Translations under genes and position numbers: made by a program
Shown: positions 52,563-64,000 of the stretch, piece after piece
How positions within the stretch are numbered: the first letter of the stretch is position 1
How the letters are laid out: every line of letters starts with the position of its first letter
DNA from: Triticum aestivum
Lineage: Eukaryota; Streptophyta; Magnoliopsida; Poales; Poaceae
Assembly (NCBI RefSeq): GCF_018294505.1
Contig: NC_057803.1
Span: 690,714,293 to 690,778,292, forward strand
Direction: 5' to 3'
Length of the DNA stretch: 64,000 nt
Notes under the pieces: generated by a model
The model's database searches: none
What the model was told of the DNA's origin: nothing
What the model saw: only the letters and a program-made list of their open reading frames with translations

Positions 52563-53913
52563 AGTGCGTGTGTGTCCGGAGAGAAGCTAGGAGAGTTGTG
52601 ATCTCCAGCGTCCGGTCTCCCATGTGTATTTGCCGCTGCGGTTTGTTGCCGAGCCGGATATGTGCCCACAAAAGAAATCGCTGTTTGTGTGGCGTGGCGC
52701 CGTTCGTGCGCGCAGGCATTTGTGGGCCGGAAAATTAGTGATCTCCATCTTCCACCTTCGTCTGCTGAGTGATAGAGAGAGAGAGCTGGTCCGGGGTTTG
52801 TCCCAACAGTGGTGTGGCCCCGCAGTGTCGGGGCTTCGCACATTTCTTTTTCCTTTCCCTCTGTTTGTACTGTGCTGCTCCCTCTGTGGCCATAGCATGA
52901 CGTGTTGGGTGGTGCCATGTCCGAGAGTTGACTTGTTGAAAGAAATTTTTAAGATTTCTAGCTAGAAAGGAATTTTAGTTAAGAATTAGAGCAGAGGTAT
53001 GTGCAATGTTTTGTCCTTAGTAGTACAATACTATTTTAAAAATATATTTGCTATACTTATTGAATCAAATATTCGATGCTTTGTTTTTTAGAAAATTTTA
53101 GCATGATTCTCTTTTTTCCGATTGAACTATTTTGAGTTTGGACCCCGCTGGGTGGCAAATGGTTACCAGCCACCCTAGGCATCTGCATGTTACTTTTTTT
53201 GGTGTATTTTTTATTTTTTTTAGTGTAATTTTCGTAGAAAACTGACACCCTTAGATCCAGATCGGAGGATCTGGGGACGTTCGCCAGGAATTGCTCCCTG
53301 GGGAACGTAAGCCAAATAAGATTTCCATTGAGTTTTGAGTATATGATAGACTGTTGGTGGTTGTCTTCCGGGAGATGTAATAAAGTAAATTAAACTCATG
53401 GGCAATAGGAGTACTGCTATCAATGATTCACATATCCTAGCTCCGTGATGTGGCACTGGACAACTATTGGTAGCCACTATATATGTCATTGCTTCTAACC
53501 AAGGTTTTCATGTTGCAAATGCCACTACAAACGCTACCCCTATCAACTCGTGTGCGAGCGAGAATCTGAGTATCTTGATACAGTCATATGTTGTCGGATT
53601 GGAAGACACCGGGAAAATTGTGCTAGGTGTAGATTCATATGTACACATGAACCAGAGGGTACCTCGTACAACAAATTTGGATCCATCATTGCTAGGATTC
53701 TTTTGCTGTCGCTGTTCACTGTACCGAGTCCGAAAGACATGCCGTCGCTGTTCACCATACCATGCAAGTTGCCGCACTACAAATTTCCTATGCGAGGGTG
53801 GTGCAGCAAGGTTAATGGGGAACTCAACCCAAATGGCTTCCTGCAGAAAATCGTCACTTACACATATACGACAGGCTTCCTCACAAAACTAACATACACA
53901 AAACTAACATATA
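52563..53913. other. Intergenic DNA right of the LINE
   Basis: 52563-52920 continues the moderately GC-rich sequence found left of the LINE (46090-46378). The rest is AT-rich with no gene recognised; frames around 53467-53945 lack motifs. Confidence 0.4.
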
Positions 53914-54074
53914 CTCCCTCCGTTCCCAAATATTTGTCTTTCTAGAGATTTCAACAAGTGACTACATACGGAGCAAAATGAGTGAACCTACACTTTAAAA
54001 TATGTCTATATACATCCTTATGTGGTAGTCCATTTGAAATCTCTAAAAAACAAATATTTAGGAACGGAGGAAGT
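53914..54074. mobile_element. Stowaway MITE (161 bp)
   Basis: Ends CTCCCTCCGTTCCCAAATAT and ATATTTAGGAACGGAGGAAG, with TA at 53912-53913 and 54075-54076. Confidence 0.92.
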
Positions 54075-54291
54075 ATATGTTGCACTCATCTGTCATGATT
54101 TCCTTCTGGCTTGGCCCGGCCCTATGCCAATCATGCACACCACTAATTAACCATCTGTGATGATAATCAATGACTAATCAGTGAGACTAGCTCGTGACAC
54201 AAGACCCAAAACTGTCACTAGGAGGTGTCCTGTGATCCAACCTACTCTAGTTTCCGCTAAATTCAGACTTTGGAGGCTCGACTATTCAGTT

Positions 54292-55125
54292 TATTTCGAC
54301 AAAGGGTGAATTTTATGGATTCAAATGTAGCATCAAGCAAATACAAAACAAAATGAGCACACACCTGGCCTCTGATAGTTAGGATGCATACAGCAAACAC
54401 CAACGTACACACAGAAATAACTCTCCGATAAATAGCAAAGTCATATAAGACCAAATCTATGTATAAGCGAGAGAAAAAAACCCGAAAGCGATCAGATCTG
54501 CGATCGACAAACTAAAAAGAATGGCCATATCCGCACCAACCATGTAATGACACCACAAGGATGCTGAGGTCCTTCAACAGAAACGCCTTCAGGAAAAGAG
54601 CGAAACTCAAGCGCAGTCGCCATCGGATTGAACCATCCAAGACCACAATCTAGGTCTTTACCTAGAAGAACCAGTCCGAGCATATCCGAGGAATGCCTTG
54701 AAAGGTAACGACGTAAAAACATCGCCATTGCCAGGTGTAACCAACTTAGGTCGGACCTATGATTTCATCCCAGAGCTTAAGAACAAGTGCTCGACTAGCA
54801 CCACCATCAATGTCACTTGTGTGTTGTCACCACCAATTTTCCACGATCCTAGCAGCTAAATGCGATTGGCGACCGTTGTCGCTGCACAACCATCATTTTG
54901 CGTCAAGTCGTCGTCTATAGCTTGCATGTCACTGGCAAAGTCAACCATCAGATCTGGAAGAAGGAACCATCACGAAGACCTTTTGATGGCCACCGCAATC
55001 CGCAATGATGCTACCACTATAGGCGCCGAGAATAAGGGAACGTTGGCGCCGGAGATTAGTTTCCGCTCGTGCGGAGCGACGCGGGCGTCCCTTATGGGTG
55101 TCCCCAACCTAGCTTTATGTGCTTC
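54292..55125 (-). mobile_element. Non-autonomous retroposon (834 bp), perfect 15-bp TSD
   Basis: CTCGACTATTCAGTT is identical at 54277-54291 and 55126-55140. The left end (GACAAAGGGTGAATTTTATG, GAGCACACACCTGG, CAAACACCAAC) matches that of the element at 15893-17394. No reverse transcriptase or other conserved domain is encoded, so it depended on enzymes from a LINE. Confidence 0.88.
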
Positions 55126-55183
55126 CTCGACTATTCAGTTGCATGAATACTGGCACGTACCGGTATGGCTAAGACTTTAATAT

Positions 55184-55771
55184 CAGGCTGCAGATGGGAG
55201 TGGGATTAAGTGGGACTGCCCAGTCGATCCCATTTAATTTGCTTTAATGGGATCCCATTGGACAAAAACAAATTTAAGTAGGCTAGCCCTATCAATCCAT
55301 TGGGAGCCCAGCTCACCCACCAGCCCTTGCTCCTCGGGGCATCATCGCAAGGGAGCCAGCCATGAGGAGATGCCATCGAACGAGTTGAGCGCAAGATACT
55401 GCTGCAGGGCTGCAGGCCGGCATCCTGCCAACGGCCGCACCCACACTTCAACCGTGCACGCGGGGATGACCGCCGCAGCCGCCGCCTGCAGCTGGGCGAC
55501 GAGGCACGATTTCTCCTCATGTTCCCCGGTAGTCAGAGCTCACCGTCCCCCGCGCTGGTCTACTCCATCGGACCTGAACCTGACGCGCCCCGCGCCATCG
55601 CACCAGACGAGGTCATCTCTTGTCGCACACCCGCGTTGTGTATTTGCTAATTAAGTGGGATCCCCACTTCTGCCCACATAATTTGAGTAAGTTGAGTTAT
55701 TTCCCATCAAACGTATTGGGACTAAGTGGGCTAAAGGTGGGAGTCCCACGAATAGTCCCACTTGCAGCCTG
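55184..55771. mobile_element. hAT-like non-autonomous element (588 bp)
   Basis: Inverted ends CAGGCTGCAGATGGGA and TCCCACTTGCAGCCTG (imperfect). ACTTTAAT occurs at 55174-55181 and 55772-55779, an 8-bp target duplication, but two extra bases (AT) separate the left copy from the terminus. The centre is GC-rich with a shadow frame on each strand. Confidence 0.75.
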
Positions 55772-56356
55772 ACTTTAATAAGTGAAATCCTGACACTTAT
55801 TACTTTTATGAATCAGGAAAACAAGTAGTTTTGCTACCAGCCCGTTTAGCTCTATCAAGACTGATTTACATGTACACACTTAGAAACATCAGCCTTCGGG
55901 TAGTTCCGTTCGTCGCCGATTGAAAAGCTGGCGAGATGTGTGAAGCTCAAGCTCATCCTCCGTCTTTTCTACTGCTTTTGGGCACCTTATGCTTCCGTTC
56001 TTATTTTGCGTGGGGACAGATGGATCGAGAGAAGGAAAGCCAGCATCGCCACTGGGTAGTGTCGGGAACGAGTCACAACAAACGCAAAGTAGGTCAGGTC
56101 CCTATATTCTTATAGATCCTCGATACGTTTTATCCACCTTCAGTACCATTGGTACTTGAAGCTTGTCAACTAATATTATGATTTAAGATCCATGCTTGTA
56201 TACCTGGTACATTTGACCAACCTGTCATGACACTGTAAACACGTACTATTGTAGCAATTTTCATGATTATATTTAAGCTGAAAATTATTGGATATGTTGT
56301 AAATTAAATTTTGGTTAGCGGAAGTACTGTGATAATTGATTCACAGATAATTACTA

Positions 56357-56449
56357 CTCCCTCCGTCCCAAATTAGGTGACTCAACTTTGTACTAAGTTT
56401 AGTACAAAGTTGGTATAAAGTTGAATCACTTATCTTGGGACGGAGAGAG
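56357..56449. mobile_element. Stowaway MITE (93 bp)
   Basis: CTCCCTCCGTCCCAAATTAG against CTTGGGACGGAGAGAG, TA on both sides. The interior is a near-perfect hairpin (ACTTTGTACTAAGTTTAGTA, CAAAGT). Confidence 0.92.
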
Positions 56450-56511
56450 TATATCTTATATGGTACTAGACCACTACCAATGTCCGAGCACTATAAATGA
56501 CATTGGTTCAA

Positions 56512-56641
56512 CTCCCTCCGTCCAGGCATACTTGTCATCAAAATAGATAAAAGAGGATGTATCTAGACGTATTTTAATTCTACATACATCTCTTTTTATC
56601 CATTTTCCATTTTGATGACAAGTATTTTCGGACAGAGGGAG
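56512..56641. mobile_element. Stowaway-like MITE (130 bp)
   Basis: CTCCCTCCGTCCAGGCATAC and GTATTTTCGGACAGAGGGAG are inverted. The right flank is TA; the left is AA, probably a mutated target base. Forms a long hairpin. Confidence 0.85.
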
Positions 56642-58611
56642 TACCATTTTTCAATATTCCAAAGGTCACAACAAACAGTACTACACGTAGCACATTTTTT
56701 CGGGCATCTACCAACGTTCTTCGAAAGCATGCGTACATGCCTGTCAGCTTCTTGTTCCTTATGTTTTGGGATGGGAAGATACTAGGAAAATTGACTTAGT
56801 TATAAGCATGTATGTCGAGATGAACCAGAGAGTACCTCGCACGCCATACCCGTCTCCCGTGTTGCTAGACAACCATCCCATCTCTAGCAAGTAAGGTGCT
56901 TCTACATCGACATCAACATAATCATCATGTGTTTTAACTATGACCTATTGACGTGACTCTAATATTGCAAGTTTGATAGAAGAAGTGAGCACAAAGCAGG
57001 GAGGTCCCACAGATGAACCATCTATTTCTTCCATGCCACCGAAATCAATTGAAAACACATGGTCAAAGCAATTGAATTGTCACAAAGTAGCCACTTTAAT
57101 CTATTCGGAACACAACGGGAATGTCACTAAGTATCATGGTCACTATCCAGAGTACAGACTGCAAGTAATCTCTAACTCTCAACTACAAAACTTTCTTGGT
57201 CAGTGCCTTTTTACTTTCATGACGTTATCAACTTTCCCCTCCCTCCCCGGCCGCTCGCGCGGGCGTCTGCGAAGGTGCACAAACCTAGTCCGCGAGGCCC
57301 TCCTCCGGCCTTCCCTTGGCCGAGGCCGCTGCCGGCGCAGGCGGTGGTGGCGGCACCCGGCCATCAAAGGCGGACGGCGAGGCCAGCGCGCCCCGACGGG
57401 CCTGCAACTTGTGAGCTCCATTGGAATTTCACCAAAGAGGAGAGAATGATGCAATGTAGTAGAGATAAGTATTTCCTTCAGTTAAGATCCAAGGTTATCA
57501 ATCCAATAGGAGAACCATGCAAAACCTCGTTAGTAGCACCTACACACAAAAAAGCAAATACTTGCACCCAATGGAAACAAGGGGGTTGTCAATCCCCTCG
57601 GCGGTTAATTGCAAGGATAAAATCTCGTAGTGATAGAAAGATAGGTTAAAACACAAAAAAAACGATAAATAAATTGCAGCAACATAGTTTTGGATTTTAT
57701 ATACTAGTCATCAACCCGTGCGCCTGCACGGGCTAGGGACTACTCTGCTTCAGAATTATTGTGTAAATTAAAAACATGAATTCTTAGTGCTTTAGAGTAT
57801 ATATAAATGAATGGCTGTCCAAAACGGGGGGAACCTCTTCATCAATTCTACTTTTTGTATGAGTATGTTCTCTTGGGCATCATTCAGTGCAGATGTTAAT
57901 ATTTAGAAAAATGATTAACAAATTTAAATAGAAAAGCATACTTTCAAGAGACTCAAAAACATGGTCAACATTCCTATACCAATATCCTATATATGATGTC
58001 GTAGGCTTAAATCATTTTCCTTGATTGTATTAATTTTCTGAAATAAATATGCCTCGATCAGTGACAATAGTCATGGTGAGAATTTGTGAGACAGAGTTTT
58101 TTTTCCATATTGCAATGAGAAAAGAAACAAACAAATTATAAACTTCCATATTTTTTTACTTAACCTAAAAATCACAACATAAAAGCATTTAAGATTTATA
58201 TTATAACAACTATGCAATAGAATAGGAAAAAGTATATTAAATTTAATACATTTAACGGGTAAACAAAGTGCTTTATTGTTCAAACGCAAGGTCAGAACAC
58301 GCATCGGCATTACATTCCAATACCATGAATGTAAATGTATAACATCAATGAACTAATCCCTGAAAAGAAGGAAACAAATGGTACCTACCTACGTAGACAT
58401 ATACCAAGCAGTGGTTAGTTCTGATGGAGCCGCAGATGAAAAAATAATAATGCACTACATTATGCATGTAGACACGACTGCAGCGCTTGCAACACGTTCG
58501 GCTTCCCCTACTCCCAGTTGAAATCTATTTTTCAAAATCCGGCAAGGACTCTACTTTTTTAAATGCGGCTTCAGGACTTTTTTTGTACCAGCATGGTTTT
58601 TTTTTCCGAGA
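56642..58611. other. Unassigned, with a GC island at 57235-57410
   Basis: The GC island has frames on both strands but no domain or splice context that I can support. 57708-57735 has the palindromic CCCGTGCGCCTGCACGGG. The rest is AT-rich without a recognisable gene. Confidence 0.4.
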
Positions 58612-59100
58612 CTGTGGGACGTGTGTACATTTTTAGCGTGCGCCCTAACTTCTTATTAGTACATTTTTTTGTTTTTCATTTTTCAAGGAGAAATGACATA
58701 TCATTTTTATTTAATTCATAACTTGAACATGGGCTATTGGGGACTCTTTCTTTTAGGCATGCCATTTGTTAGTTGGTTTGTACGCATGACCTTAGTCCTA
58801 TTTGTTTACGTAGTTTCAAGAAAAGAAAAAGTAATATTGATGTACATGGTCTTTTCTTCCATGAATGAGGCAAGACTCTTCTTTTTTAGCGTGAGGCTTG
58901 AGGTCTCCTTTCTTATACGGGCATGTATTTTGATTTTGCAGGATTGTGGGAACTGGACACTTTTAACGTGGGGCAAAACTTTTTATTTGTACGTCCTTGT
59001 TTCCCATTCAAGGAAAGAAGTCACGTTTTATCTTTTCATTGCTTGAGCGTGGCAGTTGGGGACTCCTTTTTGTATGCGTGGCAGTCATGTCTCCTTCCCT
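58612..59100 (+). repeat. Diverged tandem duplication, period about 330 bp
   Basis: TGTGGGACGTG, CATTTTTAGCGTG, TCAAGGA, GGGGACTCTTT in 58612-58770 recur in order as TGTGGGAACTGG, CACTTTTAACGTG, TCAAGGA, GGGGACTCCTTT in 58943-59090. Frames cross it but share no conserved protein. Confidence 0.6.
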
Positions 59101-59289
59101 TAATGATGCAACATTTTCTAATAGATCTTTACCATTAATTTTTAAATCTAACGGCTACATTAATTCTGCTGATGTGGATTAACGTGGATGCTCGTATGGT
59201 GCCTCCAATTAGTAAATATATATAAGATAAGATGATAAAAGTAGACCCGGAGGCCAAAGTTTTCACTAGAGGCTTCTTCCTCGAACAAA

Positions 59290-61110
59290 AAATATACAGT
59301 GGGTAAACAAATTACAGTTGGGCAATTGATATAAAAGCGCATAGTCTGCCCTGATGTGAAGATTCCCCAAAATCCATATTTGCCAAAGTTTTGCCGCTGC
59401 CTCCGCACAAAGCACGGCTGTGTCCACAGGATTAGAGCAACCGTCACGGTGACAACTGGTGGCACCATATGTACGACAAGAAAACTGGTAGAGAAGGGGA
59501 CGCATATCTCCAGATCCCCTGGATGGAGGAATGTCCCATTTGCTAATCCCAGATCGACGGCGGAGCCCCTGCACCGATACACTTGCACTGGCGGTTGAAC
59601 GTGGTCGGACTCCGAAAGAAGTACCACCATCGTGGTGAGTAGCAAAAGTTCCGGATGTGCGCTGGGGGGAGGCACCCAGACCACTATTGGCAGCTACAGG
59701 ACGGAAGGGGCAACCCGACGGGCGGAGCTCCGAAAAGGCCCTATCCTGGGCGAGAATCCAATCTGGATACAGATTCGGCACGAACCGAATTCGCGGCAGC
59801 CTCACTTCTCGCCTGCCCTACCACATCGCCTCCTGTATCAGCTTCATCCACCGGTAACTCGAGCCTCTTTGGCGGCGGCAAAGGAAGATCAGGCAGCGCA
59901 ACTGGGGGATGCTTGGGACTGAATCTTGGGGAGGATGTAGGAAAGCAATGGGAAGTGGTGGGAGAGCAATTGAGAGGAGAGTGAGAGCTAAGAACCCCTT
60001 TCCCACTAGGGATTTTGTCTTCCATTGTGGCAGAGATGGCAGGAGTAGTGCAGCTGTGAGAAATAAGAGTAGCAGACTGAGCGAGAAGACTGGACAAATT
60101 TGGGGGATAAGTAGGATTTGCAGGTTCATGCAGGCGACTGGTATCCAGGGTTGAAGACGGAGGGATAACTGGAGTCGGCTGAATGAGAAGACCAGATTGA
60201 CCCTGCTGCAACTGATTGGGTTGAGAAAACNNNNNNNNNNNNNNNNNNNNNNNNNNNNNNNNNNNNNNNNNNNNNNNNNNNNNNNNNNNNNNNNNNNNNN
60301 NNNNNNNNNNNNNNNNNNNNNNNNNNNNNNNNNNNNNNNNNNNNNNNNNNNNNNNNNNNNNNNNNNNNNNNNNNNNNNNNNNNNNNNNNNNNNNNNNNNN
60401 NNNNNNNNNNNNNNNNNNNNNNNNNNNNNNNNNNNNNNNNNNNNNNNNNNNNNNNNNNNNNNNNNNNNNNNNNNNNNNNNNNNNNNNNNNNNNNNNNNNN
60501 NNNNNNNNNNNNNNNNNNNNNNNNNNNNNNNNNNNNNNNNCCCCGGCTGAGCCGGGACAGACAGAGAGGTAGACAGATAAGTTGGGTCGACAGACAATTG
60601 AATTGCTCTGCTACCCGCGTTATTGCACCGCCCTTGCACTATTCCTGAATTAACTGCATTGCACCACCCTTGCTCTTCTTCCAAATTAACTGTAGTGGTT
60701 GGTAGTAAAATAACTTGTCCTGGAGCAGCATCAGCACCGCTTTGACCATGAACAGTAACCTGAACAAGCTGAGAGGGAGGGGTTCCTATCTGAACTTGTT
60801 GCTGGATTGAATCTTTGGATGAGCCCTCCTGTTGCATCAACTGAATTTGCTTGTTAATTTTGCTCAGTGATAACTCTTTGGGAACAGCTGATTGACGCCC
60901 TTCATCATCTGGCACCTTCGATTTTCCTTTTGAACTTTCTGTGGACTGTTTTTTTGAATCTGATTAACTGCGGGTTCAGAAAGGTTGAGAAAGAAGCTTC
61001 AACCGGTCTTTGTGTCTTGCTCCCCGACCCAGGCATGACACATTTAGTAAACAGGACAGCCAATGGCACGTTTGAGCGACATGTTTTTCGGCCTGCCATG
61101 TTGTTTTTGT
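59290..61110 (-). pseudogene. Unidentified decayed coding region, possibly retroelement-derived
   Basis: Minus strand: a frame from 60915 (MPDDEGRQSAVPKELSLSKI) that is rich in Gln, Ser, Thr and Val, interrupted by 310 N, then a Ser/Pro-rich continuation in another phase (from about 60211, LQQGQSGLLIQPTPVIPPSS) ending near 59741. Upstream to 61110, basic frames break by frameshift near 60950 (an A run). The low-complexity, Pro/Gln-rich make-up and the T/A-rich end near 59290 suggest the gag or ORF1 part of a retroelement, but no zinc knuckle or enzyme motif is seen. A decayed host gene is possible. Confidence 0.35.
60231..60540. other. Assembly gap (310 N)
   Basis: Run of N within the preceding coding relic. 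Confidence 0.99.
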
Positions 61111-62589
61111 GCCATTTTGGTCCTATTGGGCAGTTTTAGGCCATATGTATATAATATAAAAAGTAAATAAACAAGACGTGTCGTGTCAGCCCACGTGCCC
61201 AGCCTCACGACCTAGGCACAACCCCTAGTGTGCCGCCTGAGAGCATAGATTGTTCCACTCCATGTCATGCTGGCATGCTAACAGACCGAGCTGGCTTCCA
61301 CAGGTGGAGTAATTCAAAGATGCCTTCGTGTTAAATCTGTACTTCTATATCTATACGTAAATAAACGTAATAATAAAGGGAAGAAGTTTTCTTAGTTCTC
61401 CTCCCATTACCCTTTTACTCATAGTTCTCCTTCCGTCACCCTTTTATATTCCTTAATTTTGTGTTAACTACAAAGATTAACGACTAAGATTTATAAGAAT
61501 AGTGAAAGGCAGCGTGCTTTCTTGGTTCTCCTTCCGTCCAAAATTTCTGAGCGTCCTACAGTCCAAATATTTTTATTCGTCATACCTTCTCCACACCATG
61601 CACATTTCTCGTCAAGCAAGTCACTCGATTTCTTTGGATCCCTTACAGCCCCAGACTGGTTGGCATTTTATTCTTTCAAAACTTGCCTCGCTGATCTCCC
61701 GTCCATACGGCGACATTACCAAAAGACACCGAAAACAAAGACAGTGTGGGGCTTTAGCGGCAACCGAGGTAGCCGCAGCCGATGGGGCAGCTTGCCCTGC
61801 TGCCGAATGCCCTTCGTGCACCCTTGATGACCTGCAATTGGGACTGCATGCACGGCTGCATGTCCCCTTTCCAACATTCTCACCAGCACGCCCATATCTC
61901 CCCATCGACCCTCCATTGGTGAAATCTTAAACGCACACGAGTATTGCCAGGTAGATGTGGACCCAGATGCGTGCTCACCAGTCCTAGCCCTGCCCTCGAA
62001 TGCGGGCGCATAGGAGGGCGAGATGAAGAACTGCACGCCAATGTCGGTCAGGGGAGAGGTGGTCTAGGTGGAGAATGACATGCCGGCCAAGGGAGCCCAG
62101 AATGAGACGCCATACTTCATGCCTGCTTCCTCCTCGGCCTCAACCTCGGACATGCTCACTTGAACCGTCTCGGTATGTCCCCTACAGTAGCGCCATGGCA
62201 GGATGGGTTGCAGTGATAGTGCTCAGCACCGGCCTTGCTATCCACAAACCACAACTTAATGATCAATCCCCGTCTCAGTCCAAGGTGGTACCCCCTTCTC
62301 ATGTCATCATCACGTACTTTAACTGACAATGTAAATTAGGATTGTTTCGTAAAATGATTTGGTAGTCTCAAGCTCTCCCTCTTATTTATTCCTGCCAGAA
62401 ATCGGAGAGGTAATGCAAAATTGTTGAAGAAAAAGCAAGATAGAAGAAGAGAAACCCATGGAAACTATAACTGAAAAAGTACATACTAACGGTAGTAACA
62501 GGACTAAGTCACCGAGAATTGTATTTTATTATTTGAGATCTATTTATCTAGTGGCTGACTACGAATTTCTTAGAAACTATACTTCACGT
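61111..62589. other. Unassigned intergenic DNA
   Basis: No domain-bearing frame. A frame at 61502-61930 is open by chance composition as far as I can judge. Confidence 0.4.
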
Positions 62590-63168
62590 CATGACCTTCC
62601 TGGAGGTGTCATCACGGGCCTTGGCCTTGTTTGGGAGTGCAGAGGAACTGCAGGTGGAGGGGATGTGACCAGTGGCAGCAGGTGGTGTTCGCGAAGGAGG
62701 TGCGACATTGGATCTAACACGTCGACAACGGTGAGTCCCAGCTGCATGGAGCAGCGTGGTCTCGCTGCTGGGCATGTGTAGATGGACGAGCGCAGGATGG
62801 CGGCGTTATTTGGCGTTGTGGTGGCGTCGACGATAGCTAGACCGGGCAAGGTTGATGCGTTAGTACAGCTCTGAGATGGATTAGTGGTAGTTGGTGGCGG
62901 CGGCCTTTGAGTGTGCGTCGGACCGGTGGGTGTCCCATACCGCCAGGTGGCTTGGTTGGGGCCTTAGGTCTTAGATGTTAGGTTTGGCTGCGAGGTCTGT
63001 TTGGTATTAGACCCAGACTATCTCATCCCTTCATCAACTGGATAGGAGTAGCAACAGTTATTGTCTAGCCGGTGGTTTCAGTCTTACTGTTGTGTTACTT
63101 TGTAAGGTCTTTTGTGAATAATTAATAAAGTGGCAGAGGCTGGGGGTCTTCCTCCTTTGAAAAAAAGA
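62590..63168 (+). mobile_element. Probable non-autonomous retroposon 3' part, plus orientation
   Basis: A G/T-rich body of the kind seen in grass LINE-dependent elements ends AATTAATAAAGTGGCAGAGG, CTGGGGGTCTTCCTCC, TTTG and an A run (63160-63167). I could not find a convincing target repeat, so the left border is a guess. Confidence 0.4.
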
Positions 63169-63683
63169 TAGTATACTCCATTCACTTGATGATGTCAATA
63201 CGTGTGTGCTTCTAGTAGCTGCCACTTTGTTCGGTTCTTGTGTATTTTTAGAATATACGCTATTTACTTCTCCTTTTTGTTCAGATAGTTGTTGAAATAA
63301 TATACAGAAAACATTAATATTATGTTATGAAAGTATTTTTTCTATTTGCTCAAAGTATTTATTGTACATTTTCACAATTGTTAATCTCTCTGCGCAAACT
63401 ATGTGCATCGTTAGACTTAATAGGAAAAGGAAACTCATTTAACCAAAAGATCAGAATGTTCTATATTGATCCCCTGGAACTACATTGAAAATTCATATAA
63501 TTTGAATTCATATGCTTTTCATATGTTCTGCCTCATTTGACACATATGAGATAGAAATGTTTGCATATTCAAATACAAAAACACAATTGCTCACTCGGTC
63601 ACCTAATATAATACTTCTATTGCCGTTTATATCATGCAAAAGAAGGTGACCTATTTCTGGGAGAACCTCTCGCTACTGTTTGT
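63169..63683. other. AT-rich spacer
   Basis: Nothing recognised. Confidence 0.5.
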
Positions 63684-63956
63684 ATGTACTTGGTTGCTGC
63701 TCTAATGCTTCATGGTGGACAGTCTGCCCCTAACCTCTGTCATAATGCAAATCAAGAGACTCCATGGGCTTCAGTCATCTATATTTCTCGGACTCAAAAT
63801 GATATTGTAGATATTATATCCAAGACTTCAGAGTTCCTATTGATTGGACACATGCATGTAATAGCTTGCTTTGCAACCCCGCCCACTGTCATCGTAGCAA
63901 CAAATTCTGAGGCGTCAAGCTTCAACCCAGATAGTAAATTAGTCAAAATCCAATAA
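63684..63956 (+). pseudogene. Possible LINE RNase H tail remnant
   Basis: The frame contains VIYISRTQNDIVDIISKTSE then CFATPPTVIVATNSEA. The order (basic/aromatic run, N-D-x-x-D-x-x-S-K, then Pro-Pro before the end) recalls the C-terminal part of LINE RNase H domains. The acidic catalytic part is absent. Low certainty. Confidence 0.3.
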
Positions 63957-64000
63957 ACTCGTAATGTAAATGTTTCAATAAATCAAAGAATGTTTTTTGA

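Noticed and set aside
1..64000. CRISPR arrays, bacterial operons, phage genes, tRNA or rRNA genes
   Set aside because: The window is plant nuclear DNA with spliced genes and retroelements; no regularly spaced repeats, Shine-Dalgarno-linked operons, or recognisable tRNA or rRNA sequence was seen.

Overview
This is a gene-poor, transposon-rich plant nuclear window, most like a large grass genome of the wheat tribe (Triticeae). The basis is: many TA-flanked Stowaway-type MITEs with CTCCCTCCGT ends, TTA-flanked Harbinger/Tourist MITEs, a SINE-like 3' end resembling Au-SINE, several LINEs with 11-16 bp target-site duplications (TSDs), a large probable solo LTR, and split genes with GT-AG introns. 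Seven runs of N are present (1372-2050, 14283-15282, 16043-17019, 17717-17726, 41592-42121, 50039-50279, 60231-60540), so several features are incomplete. Species and chromosome cannot be fixed from sequence alone.

Layout. 1-1371 is an apparently exact copy of 17727-19097, abutting gaps, and looks like an assembly duplication. 2.05-5.92 kb is a decayed hAT transposon with a RICESLEEPER-like transposase. 6.1-21.1 kb is an old segmental copy (block A) of the 39.5-45.5 kb locus (block B), expanded by insertions: a Harbinger element, a three-exon fragment of plastid-type glucose-6-phosphate isomerase, a non-autonomous retroposon, a truncated LINE, and a broken eIF4A copy. 21-35.7 kb is mostly MITEs, LTR-like, GC-rich or AT-rich repeats, a second retroposon with TSDs and LINE RNase H remnants. 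35.7-37.4 kb has a hAT MITE nested in a Stowaway, followed by a two-exon gene for a secreted cysteine-rich (defensin-like) peptide. 39.5-45.9 kb holds two convergent small genes of one family (C-terminal signature RFAPEFDGI-x-CF), separated by a probable solo LTR of about 4 kb. 46.4-52.5 kb is a full-length L1-clade LINE on the minus strand with a perfect 16-bp TSD. 53.9-64 kb is MITEs, another retroposon with a perfect 15-bp TSD, and unassigned repeats.

Likely functional host genes are few: the cysteine-rich peptide gene (36801-37274) and the two small RFAPEFDGI-family genes (39501-39704 plus; 45583-45843 minus). A relic of the same family lies at 6102-6170. The two-block homology explains the relic: an ancestral locus was duplicated, one copy kept the genes, and the other decayed under transposon insertions. 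I could not run alignments; similarities were judged by eye.
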